Below the pieces are notes generated by a model. The model ran no database searches, was not told the origin of the DNA, and worked only from the letters and a program-made list of their open reading frames with translations. Positions 33,622 through 40,255 of a stretch of DNA of 40,255 nt are shown here, piece by piece. Origin of the DNA: Bryobacter sp. Lineage in GTDB: Bacteria; Acidobacteriota; Terriglobia; Bryobacterales; Bryobacteraceae. The stretch spans positions 1 through 40,255 of the forward strand of contig JALHNI010000047.1 in NCBI GenBank assembly GCA_022843605.1, read 5' to 3'. The number at the start of each line of letters is the position of its first letter. Within the stretch, counting starts at the first letter, position 1. A program made the translations under genes and the position numbers.

Positions 33622-34671
33622 ATGATCGTTTCAATGAAGAAAAACGCAACACCTCGCGACATCGCCGAAGTTTGCGACCGAATTCGCAGTTTTGGCTACC
33701 GCATCCACGCCGGCGCCGGCGACGAACGCAGCATCGTCGGTGCAGTCGGCGTTGGCGGCGATCTGTCGGCCTGCATCGACGCGCTCACCGCCATGCCACA
33801 GGTAGAGAGGGCCCTCCCCATTTCGGCGCCCTACAAGTTCGTCAGTCGAGAATTCCGCCAGACCCGAACCGTGGTGAAAATTCCCTCACCCGCTGGCACC
33901 ATCGAAATTGGCGGCGACTCGCCAGTCGTCATGGCCGGACCCTGCTCCGTCGAAGGCGAAGCCCAAATCATGGAAACCGCCCGCCGCGTCGCCAATTCCG
34001 GTGCCCGCATTCTCCGCGGAGGCGCATTCAAGCCTCGCACCTCGCCCTACGAGTTTCAGGGTCTTGCCGAAGAAGGCCTCGCTATCCTCGCCAACGCCCG
34101 CGAAAAGACCGGCCTCGCCATCGTCACCGAAGTGATGACCGATTCGGACGTCGCTCTCGTCGAACAGTACACCGACCTCTTTCAAGTCGGTTCCCGCAAC
34201 ATGCAGAACTTCGCTCTGCTCAAAGCTCTCGGCCGCTCCTCACGCCCAGTCCTCCTCAAACGCGGACTCAGCTCCACCATTAAAGAATGGCTGATGGCGG
34301 CCGAATATGTCGTCGCCCACGGCAACCCCAACGTCATCTTCTGCGAACGCGGCATCCGGACTTTCGAAACGGCCACCCGCAACACCTGTGACCTTGCCGC
34401 CGTCGCCGTGCTCAACGAACTCACCCACCTGCCCGTCATCGTTGACCCCAGCCACGCTACCGGCAAGCGCTCACTCGTCCCGGCCGTCGCTCGCGCCGCG
34501 ATCGCCATCGGCGCCGACGGACTCATCGTCGAAGCCCATCCCCATCCCGACAAAGCCTGGAGCGATGGCGCTCAGTCCCTCAACCTCGATGAGTTTGACG
34601 CCATGATGCGCATGCTCGAGCCCTACAACGAACTCTGGTGTGAAGCCCGCCTCGAACCGGCCTATGCCTAG
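33622..34671 (+). CDS. aroF: 3-deoxy-7-phosphoheptulonate (DAHP) synthase, type I-beta with N-terminal regulatory domain
   Basis: A 349-residue enzyme condensing phosphoenolpyruvate and erythrose-4-phosphate, the first shikimate-pathway step. The ATG at 33622 has AGGGA upstream. An N-terminal ferredoxin-like/ACT-like domain (residues 1-75, [21 protein letters not shown]) resembles that of Thermotoga-type synthases, which mediates Tyr/Phe feedback. The barrel shows AGPCSVEG with metal ligand C108, [38 protein letters not shown] and DPSHATGKR. Expression appears controlled by the leader-peptide attenuator just upstream, so both transcription and activity would respond to aromatic amino acids. 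It converges on a minus-strand operon with overlapping stops. The choice of the symbol aroF over aroG/aroA is conventional. Confidence 0.94.
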   Translation: MIVSMKKNATPRDIAEVCDRIRSFGYRIHAGAGDERSIVGAVGVGGDLSACIDALTAMPQVERALPISAPYKFVSREFRQTRTVVKIPSPAGTIEIGGDSPVVMAGPCSVEGEAQIMETARRVANSGARILRGGAFKPRTSPYEFQGLAEEGLAILANAREKTGLAIVTEVMTDSDVALVEQYTDLFQVGSRNMQNFALLKALGRSSRPVLLKRGLSSTIKEWLMAAEYVVAHGNPNVIFCERGIRTFETATRNTCDLAAVAVLNELTHLPVIVDPSHATGKRSLVPAVARAAIAIGADGLIVEAHPHPDKAWSDGAQSLNLDEFDAMMRMLEPYNELWCEARLEPAYA

Positions 34672-34841
34672 CCGTGCAACCACCGCATGGCCCAGGCCGC
34701 GCCCCAGATCCAAGTCACGCCGGCGGCGGTGTGATACGCAAACCGCCGCCAATGGTTCACCCGGGTGTCTGGCCCCATCAGTGCTGTGCACGATGCAATC
34801 ACCACGATGCCCAGCAGGGTGAAAGCGAAGTGCGCATTCAT
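34668..34841 (-). CDS. Putative 57-residue membrane protein
   Basis: A short frame starting [20 protein letters not shown]. Two hydrophobic segments (about 5-22 and 36-53, the latter with [15 protein letters not shown]) separated by a basic stretch ([12 protein letters not shown]). Its ATG overlaps the stop of the upstream DUF6677-like gene as ATGA, and its TAG lies in the CTAG shared with the DAHP synthase stop. The neat fit between both neighbours supports coding. No family recognised. Role perhaps linked to signal-peptidase/envelope genes; this is inference. Confidence 0.5.
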   Translation of the reverse strand: MNAHFAFTLLGIVVIASCTALMGPDTRVNHWRRFAYHTAAGVTWIWGAAWAMRWLHG

Positions 34842-35213
34842 CGCGAAACCGCCCTTCTGCCGAACGCATCCACCAGCGCCAACAAATTCACCAGCCCAGC
34901 CATGGTCAGTAGCTTGGTCCCGTATTCATGACCAATCCCGGCGATGAAGCTTTGTGAGTAGCCTCCCAGCGAGAGCGCCCAAAACGGCAATCCGGCGAAT
35001 GCTTTCACCGCCGCGCCGCCCAGGAACATCAGCCGCGCCGTGCCGTCAACTCCATCCAATTCCGCGGCATTCGGCAATGTGTTCGAGCCGTTCCACCAAG
35101 CGCCCAAGCTGACTAAAAGTCAGAACCATCGCGGCATAAACCGCCGCCTTGCCCCGTTCGCCGCTCAGCCAATGCGCTGCTCCCGGAATCGCCAGTCCTG
35201 CCAACCACCTCAT
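34838..35213 (-). pseudogene. DUF6677-like small membrane protein, apparent frameshift
   Basis: Two frames combine into a protein of about 125 residues. The first runs from the ATG at 35213, coupled to lepB by an ATGA: MRWLAGLAIPGAAHWLSGERGKAAVYAAMVLT. The second frame then gives LVSLGAWWNGSNTLP and ends GHEYGTKLLTMAGLVNLLALVDAFGRR. The PGAxHWLxGxRGKA opening and the YGT..L..AGL.N.L...DAF ending match DUF6677-like acidobacterial membrane proteins. The shift occurs in an A4 run (35115-35118), where three A would restore the frame. The run lies within a perfect hairpin, CTGACT-AAA-AGTCAG (35109-35123). Whether this is a sequence error or a real mutation is unresolved. Confidence 0.72.
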
Positions 35214-35980
35214 GGCTGCACCTCCCGTGCCTGCTGCGATCGTGGGACCGAGAACGTCCGCTCCCAACGCGTCTTCGTGAAGAAGTTCAACGCGACGTCG
35301 ACCAAGTGCTTCGCATCCCAGTCCGTCGGATAGCTCTCCCCCGCATCGAATGACCAATAGATCAATGCCGGCTTACCGATGATGCTTTCCCGCGGCACCA
35401 AGCCCCAATACCGGCTGTCCTCCGAATTGTTGCGATTGTCCCCCATCGCAAAATACGCCCCTGCCGGTACCACCAATTCGCCGTTCTCCACATGTTGCCT
35501 CAGCATTTGCCGTCCCCGCGGCGACTGACCAGCAAACTCCGCACCGGACGGAAAATTGTCCCGGAATTGGTCGGGCGGCCGCGCGATAAACTGCGCATAC
35601 GGCTCCACCAAACGGCGGCCATTGCGAACCACTTGCCCGTTTTCCAGGTGTAGCCGGTCGCCCGGCACGCCAATCACCCGCTTCACATAGTTCTTGCGCG
35701 GATCCTCGGGGTAGAGGAAAACGATGATGTCGCCACGCCGAACGTCCTGATACGGCAAAAGCCCCGCTGGTTCACTCGCCGAGTAGACCAACCTGTCCAC
35801 CAGCACGTGATCTCCCACCAGAACCGTGCTCTCCATTGACCCGCTTGGCACCACGAACGCATGCAACAGGCTGGTGGTGCCGAAGGCGAGCACCAGGAAC
35901 GTTAAAGACCAGTCCGCCACCAACCCTCGTGGACGTTGAAGCCGTCCCACGTTCCAGATCTCGCGTAGATGTTGCCACAT
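35210..35980 (-). CDS. lepB: Signal peptidase I
   Basis: A 256-residue type I signal peptidase that removes leader peptides from exported proteins on the outer face of the inner membrane. The ATG at 35980 is taken as start; a GTG at 35989 would add three residues. TM segment at about residues 22-41. The catalytic serine is in PSGSMESTVLVGD and the general-base lysine in YVKRVIGVPGDRL. The box D/E region reads FAMGDNRNNSEDSRYWGLVP. Between these, a long insert (about 40 residues, VEPYAQFIARPPDQFRDNFP) is common in acidobacterial LepB. It lies 40 nt downstream of the sulfatase gene and is coupled to the DUF6677-like gene by a 4-nt overlap. Confidence 0.94.
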   Translation of the reverse strand: MWQHLREIWNVGRLQRPRGLVADWSLTFLVLAFGTTSLLHAFVVPSGSMESTVLVGDHVLVDRLVYSASEPAGLLPYQDVRRGDIIVFLYPEDPRKNYVKRVIGVPGDRLHLENGQVVRNGRRLVEPYAQFIARPPDQFRDNFPSGAEFAGQSPRGRQMLRQHVENGELVVPAGAYFAMGDNRNNSEDSRYWGLVPRESIIGKPALIYWSFDAGESYPTDWDAKHLVDVALNFFTKTRWERTFSVPRSQQAREVQP

Positions 35981-36020
35981 AGCCCGCACTACGAAGCGCA
36001 GGGCGGGGAAGTTCCAGTAA

Positions 36021-37481
36021 TTATGCTGCGCGCCAACCGGCGTTCAACTTGGTTTGAAGGTCACGGCGAATCTTGGCATAGTCGGGGTTGTCGGCGACGT
36101 TCGTCGTCTCCAGCGGATCGCTCACGTAGTCGTACAGCTCGTAAACGCGAAACGTCTTTGCCGCGTCCATCGCCCTCCAGGCGGTGTAGCGATAGCGCTC
36201 CGTCCGGATCGTGTACCCCATCACCGTTCCCACGCCTTCCACATTGCGTGGAAACTGGCTGAACGCCGCAGACTTGATTTTGCGCGAAGGGTTGTCGATG
36301 ACCGAGGCGAAACTGCGCCCCTCAACGCCCTTTGGCACTGCAACTCCCGCCAGTTCGCCCAGCGTTGGATAGAGATCCACCAGTTCCGTGAGAGCTTCCG
36401 TCCGCGTTCCCCGCTGCTTCTGTCCGGGTGACGAGATAATCAGCCCGGTGCGCACGGCCTTCTCAAAATTCGAGTGCTTGTGCCACAGGCCATGATTGCC
36501 AAGCTGGCAGCCGTTGTCACCGCACACTACGATGATCGTCCGCTCACGCAGTCCGGCGCGATCGAGCGCCCGCAACAGCTTGCCGATCTGCGCATCGGAG
36601 TAACTGAGTCCCGCATAGTAGGCACGCACCAATTCCAGCGCTTTTGCCTCGGGAATCGGCCCGGACTCTGGAATGTCCCTGTAGCTACGCAGCACCGAGT
36701 TCGAATGCAAGGCAACAGCGGGCACTTTCGCTGGAGGCGGTGCGTAGTCCGGCAATTCGATCTTCTTCTTCGCGTAGAGGTCGAAATACCGCTTGGGTGC
36801 GATGTACGGAAGATGCGGCTTCTGAAAACCCACCGCCAGAAAGAACGTCTGATCTTTCAGCACCTGAAGCGCTTGGATGGCGGCCTTTGCGGTCTGCCCA
36901 TCGGGCAGGGCATCGTCGGCTACGTCACGGGCTTCCCAACTCGGGCCGCGCTCCTCCCGTGTGCGCACCGTGAGGGGGTTTTTCCAGCCCCGTGCCTCCA
37001 GCCCTTCGCGCCACTTGCGAGACTGCGTCGCCCCTTCCGGCGTATTCCAGGGCGCTGAGTTCGGAAACCAGGCCGGCACCGACCAGGATTCCACGTCATT
37101 CAAGCCGATGTGGTACGTGCGCCCAAAACTCGTCGTCACGTAGCCTGCCTGCTTGAAACACTGTGGCAACGTCACCACGTCCGGCAGATGCCGCCGAAAA
37201 TGCGTTTGCGTGTCGTAGATTCGCGTGGTGTCCGGTCGACGCCCGGTCATGATCGACGTCCGGGAAGGGCTCGCGTTGGCGAACTGGCAGTACGCGTGGT
37301 TAAACAGGATCCCCTTGGCGGCCAGTGCATCCAGATTCGGTGTGCTCACCAGCGGATGCCCGTAGCACCCCAGGTCCGGGCGCAAATCCGACATGGTGAT
37401 AAACAGGACGTTATACCGGGGCGTCGCCGCGCTGGCAACCGGGGCAGCGAGTGATGCGCCAATAAACTGGCGGCGGTTCAT
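36021..37481 (-). CDS. Sulfatase-family protein (iduronate-2-sulfatase-like) lacking the formylglycine residue
   Basis: A 486-residue protein of the alkaline-phosphatase/sulfatase superfamily, exported by a twin-arginine-like leader (MNRRQFIGASLAAPVASAA). Metal-site motifs are ITMSDLRPDLGCYGH near the N-terminus and CGDNGCQLGNHGLWHKHSNFEKA later. The activation motif C/S-x-P-x-R, in which Cys or Ser becomes formylglycine, here reads A70-S-P-S-R74 followed by TSIMTGRRPDTTRIYD. The modified residue is thus alanine (codon at 37272-37274). The rest of the block is typical of iduronate-2-sulfatase-like proteins. It may be catalytically inactive as a sulfatase, or use another chemistry. It follows the MFS transporter by nine bases. 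Confidence 0.88.
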   Translation of the reverse strand: MNRRQFIGASLAAPVASAATPRYNVLFITMSDLRPDLGCYGHPLVSTPNLDALAAKGILFNHAYCQFANASPSRTSIMTGRRPDTTRIYDTQTHFRRHLPDVVTLPQCFKQAGYVTTSFGRTYHIGLNDVESWSVPAWFPNSAPWNTPEGATQSRKWREGLEARGWKNPLTVRTREERGPSWEARDVADDALPDGQTAKAAIQALQVLKDQTFFLAVGFQKPHLPYIAPKRYFDLYAKKKIELPDYAPPPAKVPAVALHSNSVLRSYRDIPESGPIPEAKALELVRAYYAGLSYSDAQIGKLLRALDRAGLRERTIIVVCGDNGCQLGNHGLWHKHSNFEKAVRTGLIISSPGQKQRGTRTEALTELVDLYPTLGELAGVAVPKGVEGRSFASVIDNPSRKIKSAAFSQFPRNVEGVGTVMGYTIRTERYRYTAWRAMDAAKTFRVYELYDYVSDPLETTNVADNPDYAKIRRDLQTKLNAGWRAA

Positions 37482-37490
37482 TTCTCTATT

Positions 37491-38756
37491 CTAGTCTCCG
37501 GTCGCCTTGGCTAATGCCGCGAGTGGATCGCTGGCCGCCTTTTTGTTAGGCAGCAGCAGGATTGCCAATGCGCCAATCGCCGACAACAGAAAGACAAACT
37601 TCAAGGCCACGGGGTAGCCGCCCTGTTCCTGCATCTTCGAAACGATCCAGGGGAACCAGGTCTGGCCGATGGTGTCCGTCGGCAGAATGATCGCCATCAC
37701 CCGCGCCAGCGAGTTGACGCCGAACTTCTCGGCCGCCATCAAGGGGATCAACATATAGTCCGCGCCCATGCCGAAGCCGAAAAGAATCGCGAACACGTAA
37801 ACGATTTCCGGACTGGACGGGGATACGGCAGTCACCAATGGAATCGTGCCCGCCACCATTAAATACGTTACCGACATGACGACCTTCTTCGAGTAACGAT
37901 CCGCCAGATAGCCCATCACAATGCGGCCCGCGATCGACGAAAACAGAATGCAAAGCAGCGTATTGCTAAAGAGCGTATCCAGCACCTTGGGGTCCTTGAA
38001 GCCCTGATCCTGGAAGATGAACTTCATGTGCTGATTGATGGAACCGATTGACCCGATGGAGCACGCGCTGCCCACCAGCAGCAACCAAAACGAACTTTCG
38101 CGGACGATATCGCCCCACTGCGCCGGTGCCGCTTTCGTTTCGGCATGGGCCACCGTCGCGCCGTCCGGGAAGAGGCCCACATCCGAAGGCCGGTCCCGAA
38201 TCAGGAAGAACGTGATTGGCCAGATCAGCAGCAACATCGCTCCGATGGCCAACAGCGCATTTTGGAAACCCAAAGCTTCCGTCAGCGGCTGGGCAATGTA
38301 CTTCGATGAGATTCCGCCGAAAACGCCAACGCCCAAATACACCACGGCCATCGCCTTGCCACGCTGACTCTTAAACCAATTCGCCGTCAGCACCTGATGC
38401 GCGATCGGTCCGGAGAAGATGTAGCCCACCATGTAGAGCACCCAGAGAGCGTTATAGATCAGCAGCGAACTGCCCATCGTGCCGAAGCCGACGAACGCCA
38501 AGGCGGTACACGTCGATCCGATCAGCAGCATCTGCCGCGGTTGAAACCGATGCACGAGTAACGGGCCCACCCAAAGCGTCAACAATGCCGCAATTGGGAA
38601 GCCGAACGTGATGTCAGAGCGCGACCAGCCGAATGCCTTCGTGTAGTACGTGTAGAAAAACGGCATGCCATAGTACGGAATGCCAACTGCCAAGCCAAAC
38701 GTAAAGAAGGCGTAGATGCTGATCCACCAGCCATGAAAAAAGGGCTTCTCTTGCAT
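37491..38756 (-). CDS. MFS transporter, OFA/monocarboxylate-like
   Basis: A 421-residue major-facilitator protein with twelve predicted TM helices in two halves. It opens with FFHGWWISIYAFFTFGLAVGIPYYGMPFFY, a pattern of the oxalate:formate antiporter/monocarboxylate group. The helix 2-3 loop has GPLLVHRFQPRQMLLIG, and the central cytoplasmic loop (about residues 192-216) contains IRDRPSDVGLFPDG, also typical. A second MFS loop motif, GRIVMGYLADRYSKK, follows helix 8. Substrate is probably a small organic anion. Upstream of and co-directional with the sulfatase, so it may import a product or operate with it. Confidence 0.88.
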   Translation of the reverse strand: MQEKPFFHGWWISIYAFFTFGLAVGIPYYGMPFFYTYYTKAFGWSRSDITFGFPIAALLTLWVGPLLVHRFQPRQMLLIGSTCTALAFVGFGTMGSSLLIYNALWVLYMVGYIFSGPIAHQVLTANWFKSQRGKAMAVVYLGVGVFGGISSKYIAQPLTEALGFQNALLAIGAMLLLIWPITFFLIRDRPSDVGLFPDGATVAHAETKAAPAQWGDIVRESSFWLLLVGSACSIGSIGSINQHMKFIFQDQGFKDPKVLDTLFSNTLLCILFSSIAGRIVMGYLADRYSKKVVMSVTYLMVAGTIPLVTAVSPSSPEIVYVFAILFGFGMGADYMLIPLMAAEKFGVNSLARVMAIILPTDTIGQTWFPWIVSKMQEQGGYPVALKFVFLLSAIGALAILLLPNKKAASDPLAALAKATGD

Positions 38757-38888
38757 ATCGATGCCATATTATGTCACGTCGGCCCCTTCGTGGGAGGTCT
38801 CCCCAGGGCAATTCGTACTGGGCCGGAATGCGATATGCTGGACGGCAGCTTTTTGGTGAGTTGAGTATTTTGAAGGAGATCTGATTCC

Positions 38889-40255
38889 ATGAAGAGTTTG
38901 GTGATTATCCTGCTTTTGGCCCTGATGCCAACGATTGCATCCGCTCAGGTGCTGTACGGCACCCTGGTCGGGAATGTCACCGATCAAACCGGGGCGCCGA
39001 TCCCGAATGCCAAGGTGGAGGCGCTTAACACCAGTACTGGTCAGTTGAAGAACGCCAGCACCGACGATCGAGGCGCGTACAACTTTAACGACCTGCAAAC
39101 CGGCATCTACAAGGTCACGATTTCCACTCCCGCCTTCGGCAAGATGCAGCAGGAGAATCTACGCATCAATGCCAACACCACCGTTCGCTTCGACGCCGCG
39201 ATGAGTGTGGCCGCGGTCAACGAGAGTGTCACTGTCGCCGACAATGCCTCCGTCCTCAAGACCGACAAGGCCGATGTCAGCGCCGAGCTCTCCCGCCAGC
39301 AGGTCACCGATTTGCCTGTCGGTTCCGGCCGCAACTTCCAGAACCTCTACAAGACCCTTCCTGGTTTCAGCCCGCCCGCCGAAGCCCACTCCGACGCCGG
39401 CAATCCGCAGCGCTCCATGACCACCAACGTCAATGGCGTCTCTTACTCCACCAGCAACACCAAGCTCGATGGCGCGGTCATCAGCTACCCCTGGCTCCCG
39501 CACATCACGGCCTATATTCCCCCCGCCGAAGCCATCGAAACCGTCAACATCGTCACCAACGGCTTTGATGCCGAGCAGGGTATGGCCGGCGGCGCGGTCG
39601 TTAACGTCCAGATCAAGAGCGGCACCAATAACTTTCATGGCAGCGGCCACTGGTTCCACACCAACAGCCAAATGAAGGCCCGGCCGTTCTTCTTCTTCGA
39701 GAATCGCCTGCCCAAGAACATCCTCAATCAATGGGGCGGCACCTTCGGCGGACCCATCAAAAAGAACAAGCTCTTCTTCTTCGCCAACTGGGAACGCACC
39801 ACCCGCCGCCAATATGCCTTCGCCTTCCGGACCGTCCCCACCGAAGCGCTGAAGAACGGTGATTTCAGCGCCACCGGCGTGAACATCTTCGATCCCAATA
39901 CGGGCGCCGCGAATGGCACCGGCCGGCAGATGTTCCCCGGCAATCGGATTCCGCTCAGCAGCTTTGACCCCGCCGCCCGCACGATGCTGGGTCTCGTCCC
40001 CGCGCCCAATCAAGGCCTCACCATCAATAACAATTACCTCGCCACCGGCACCTACGCCTTTAACCGCGACAATGCCGACTTCAAGGTGAACTACAACGCC
40101 ACCGACAAGGCCAGCATGTTTGTGCGCTACAGCTATTCGCCCAGCGATATCTTCGATCCGCCCAGCCTCGGCGCCGCCGGCGGCGATGCCCTCGCCGGTG
40201 GCCAACCCGGTTTCGCTCCCGGCCTTATCCAGACCGCCTCCGTCGGAGGCACCTA
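38889..40255 (+). CDS. TonB-dependent receptor with carboxypeptidase-regulatory-like domain (partial, runs off the end)
   Basis: The first 455 codons of an Oar-like outer-membrane receptor. The ATG at 38889 has AAGGAGAT eight bases upstream. A signal peptide (MKSLVIILLLALMPTIASAQ) leads into a CarboxypepD_reg-like beta domain (about residues 22-105: GTLVGNVTDQTGAPIPNAKVEALNTSTG..STDDRGAYNFNDLQTGIYKVTIS). The plug follows (about 115-235: QQVTDLPVGSGRNFQNLYKTLPGFSPP; NVNGVSYSTSNTKLDGAVI; IETVNIVTNGFDAEQGMAGGAVVNVQIKSGTNNFHGS). Then come the first barrel strands (FFEN..PKN..NQWGGTFGGPIKKNKLFFFANWE). This is the expanded acidobacterial family, normally about 1,000-1,200 residues. Substrate is unknown. 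A weak TATGCT hexamer lies at 38834-38839. Confidence 0.93.
   Translation, partial: MKSLVIILLLALMPTIASAQVLYGTLVGNVTDQTGAPIPNAKVEALNTSTGQLKNASTDDRGAYNFNDLQTGIYKVTISTPAFGKMQQENLRINANTTVRFDAAMSVAAVNESVTVADNASVLKTDKADVSAELSRQQVTDLPVGSGRNFQNLYKTLPGFSPPAEAHSDAGNPQRSMTTNVNGVSYSTSNTKLDGAVISYPWLPHITAYIPPAEAIETVNIVTNGFDAEQGMAGGAVVNVQIKSGTNNFHGSGHWFHTNSQMKARPFFFFENRLPKNILNQWGGTFGGPIKKNKLFFFANWERTTRRQYAFAFRTVPTEALKNGDFSATGVNIFDPNTGAANGTGRQMFPGNRIPLSSFDPAARTMLGLVPAPNQGLTINNNYLATGTYAFNRDNADFKVNYNATDKASMFVRYSYSPSDIFDPPSLGAAGGDALAGGQPGFAPGLIQTASVGGT

Noticed and set aside
39159..40205. A 348-codon antisense frame in the TonB-dependent receptor
   Set aside because: Gly/Ala/Val-rich shadow of the receptor frame, which has signal peptide, plug and barrel motifs.
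1..40255. CRISPR arrays, integrases, att sites, tRNA or rRNA genes
   Set aside because: No regularly spaced direct repeats and no recognisable RNA genes or integrase motifs were seen; the RAYT gene is the only mobile-element protein.

Overview
The window looks like a chromosomal segment of an Acidobacteriota bacterium, most likely of the Bryobacterales/Solibacter group. This is inferred from gene content, not from a marker tree. It is GC-rich and densely coding. It carries a carboxypeptidase-regulatory-like TonB-dependent (Oar-type) receptor, a PSCyt1/DUF1549/DUF1553 - DUF1501 - DUF1080 secreted-protein operon, a YVTN beta-propeller/phosphoesterase fusion, a DUF6677-like membrane protein and a sulfatase. 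No tRNA, rRNA, CRISPR array, prophage or integrase was found.

Layout. 1-5.6 kb: a small membrane protein, then on the minus strand rodZ-like, an MDR oxidoreductase, a TesA-like lipoprotein esterase and gyrA. A bidirectional terminator separates gyrA from the small gene. 5.7-11.2 kb: a GT2 glycosyltransferase, two coupled class I methyltransferases, a YggX protein, a stand-alone O-methyltransferase, a short unknown protein and a SirB1-family protein. 11.2-18.2 kb (plus strand): a fused anthranilate synthase trpE(G), a GNAT, and a translationally coupled trio of M24 peptidase, CHASE2 histidine kinase and sigma-54 response regulator. 18.2-24.3 kb (minus): DUF1080, DUF1501, PSCyt1-DUF1549-DUF1553, then glmM. 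24.4-29.6 kb: a YVTN/phosphoesterase gene on the plus strand lies between glmM and its usual partners cdaR-cdaA. It is followed by an HNH protein and a frameshifted Mrp-type ATPase. 29.7-33.4 kb: a RAYT (Y1/HUH) transposase with a REP-like palindrome, a two-component pair whose response regulator is a REC-XRE fusion, and a 0.8-kb non-coding region rich in dyads. That region contains an apparent promoter-terminator unit with no ORF. 33.4-34.7 kb: a DAHP synthase preceded by a 27-codon leader peptide packed with Tyr, Phe and Trp codons, an antiterminator segment and a strong terminator, i.e. a textbook-style transcription attenuator. 34.7-38.8 kb (minus): MFS transporter, sulfatase lacking the formylglycine residue, lepB, frameshifted DUF6677-like gene, tiny membrane ORF. 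38.9 kb to the end: the 5' part of a TonB-dependent receptor.

Two entry points of aromatic metabolism are present. DAHP synthase (start of the shikimate pathway) appears to be attenuated by aromatic amino-acid supply. The fused anthranilate synthase (start of the Trp branch) shows no such leader. The attenuator is the strongest regulatory discovery here. The orphan transcription unit upstream of it, the REP/RAYT pair, the split c-di-AMP/glmM locus and the REC-XRE two-component system are secondary leads. Two single-base frameshifts (Mrp and DUF6677) may be sequence errors and should be verified before biological interpretation.
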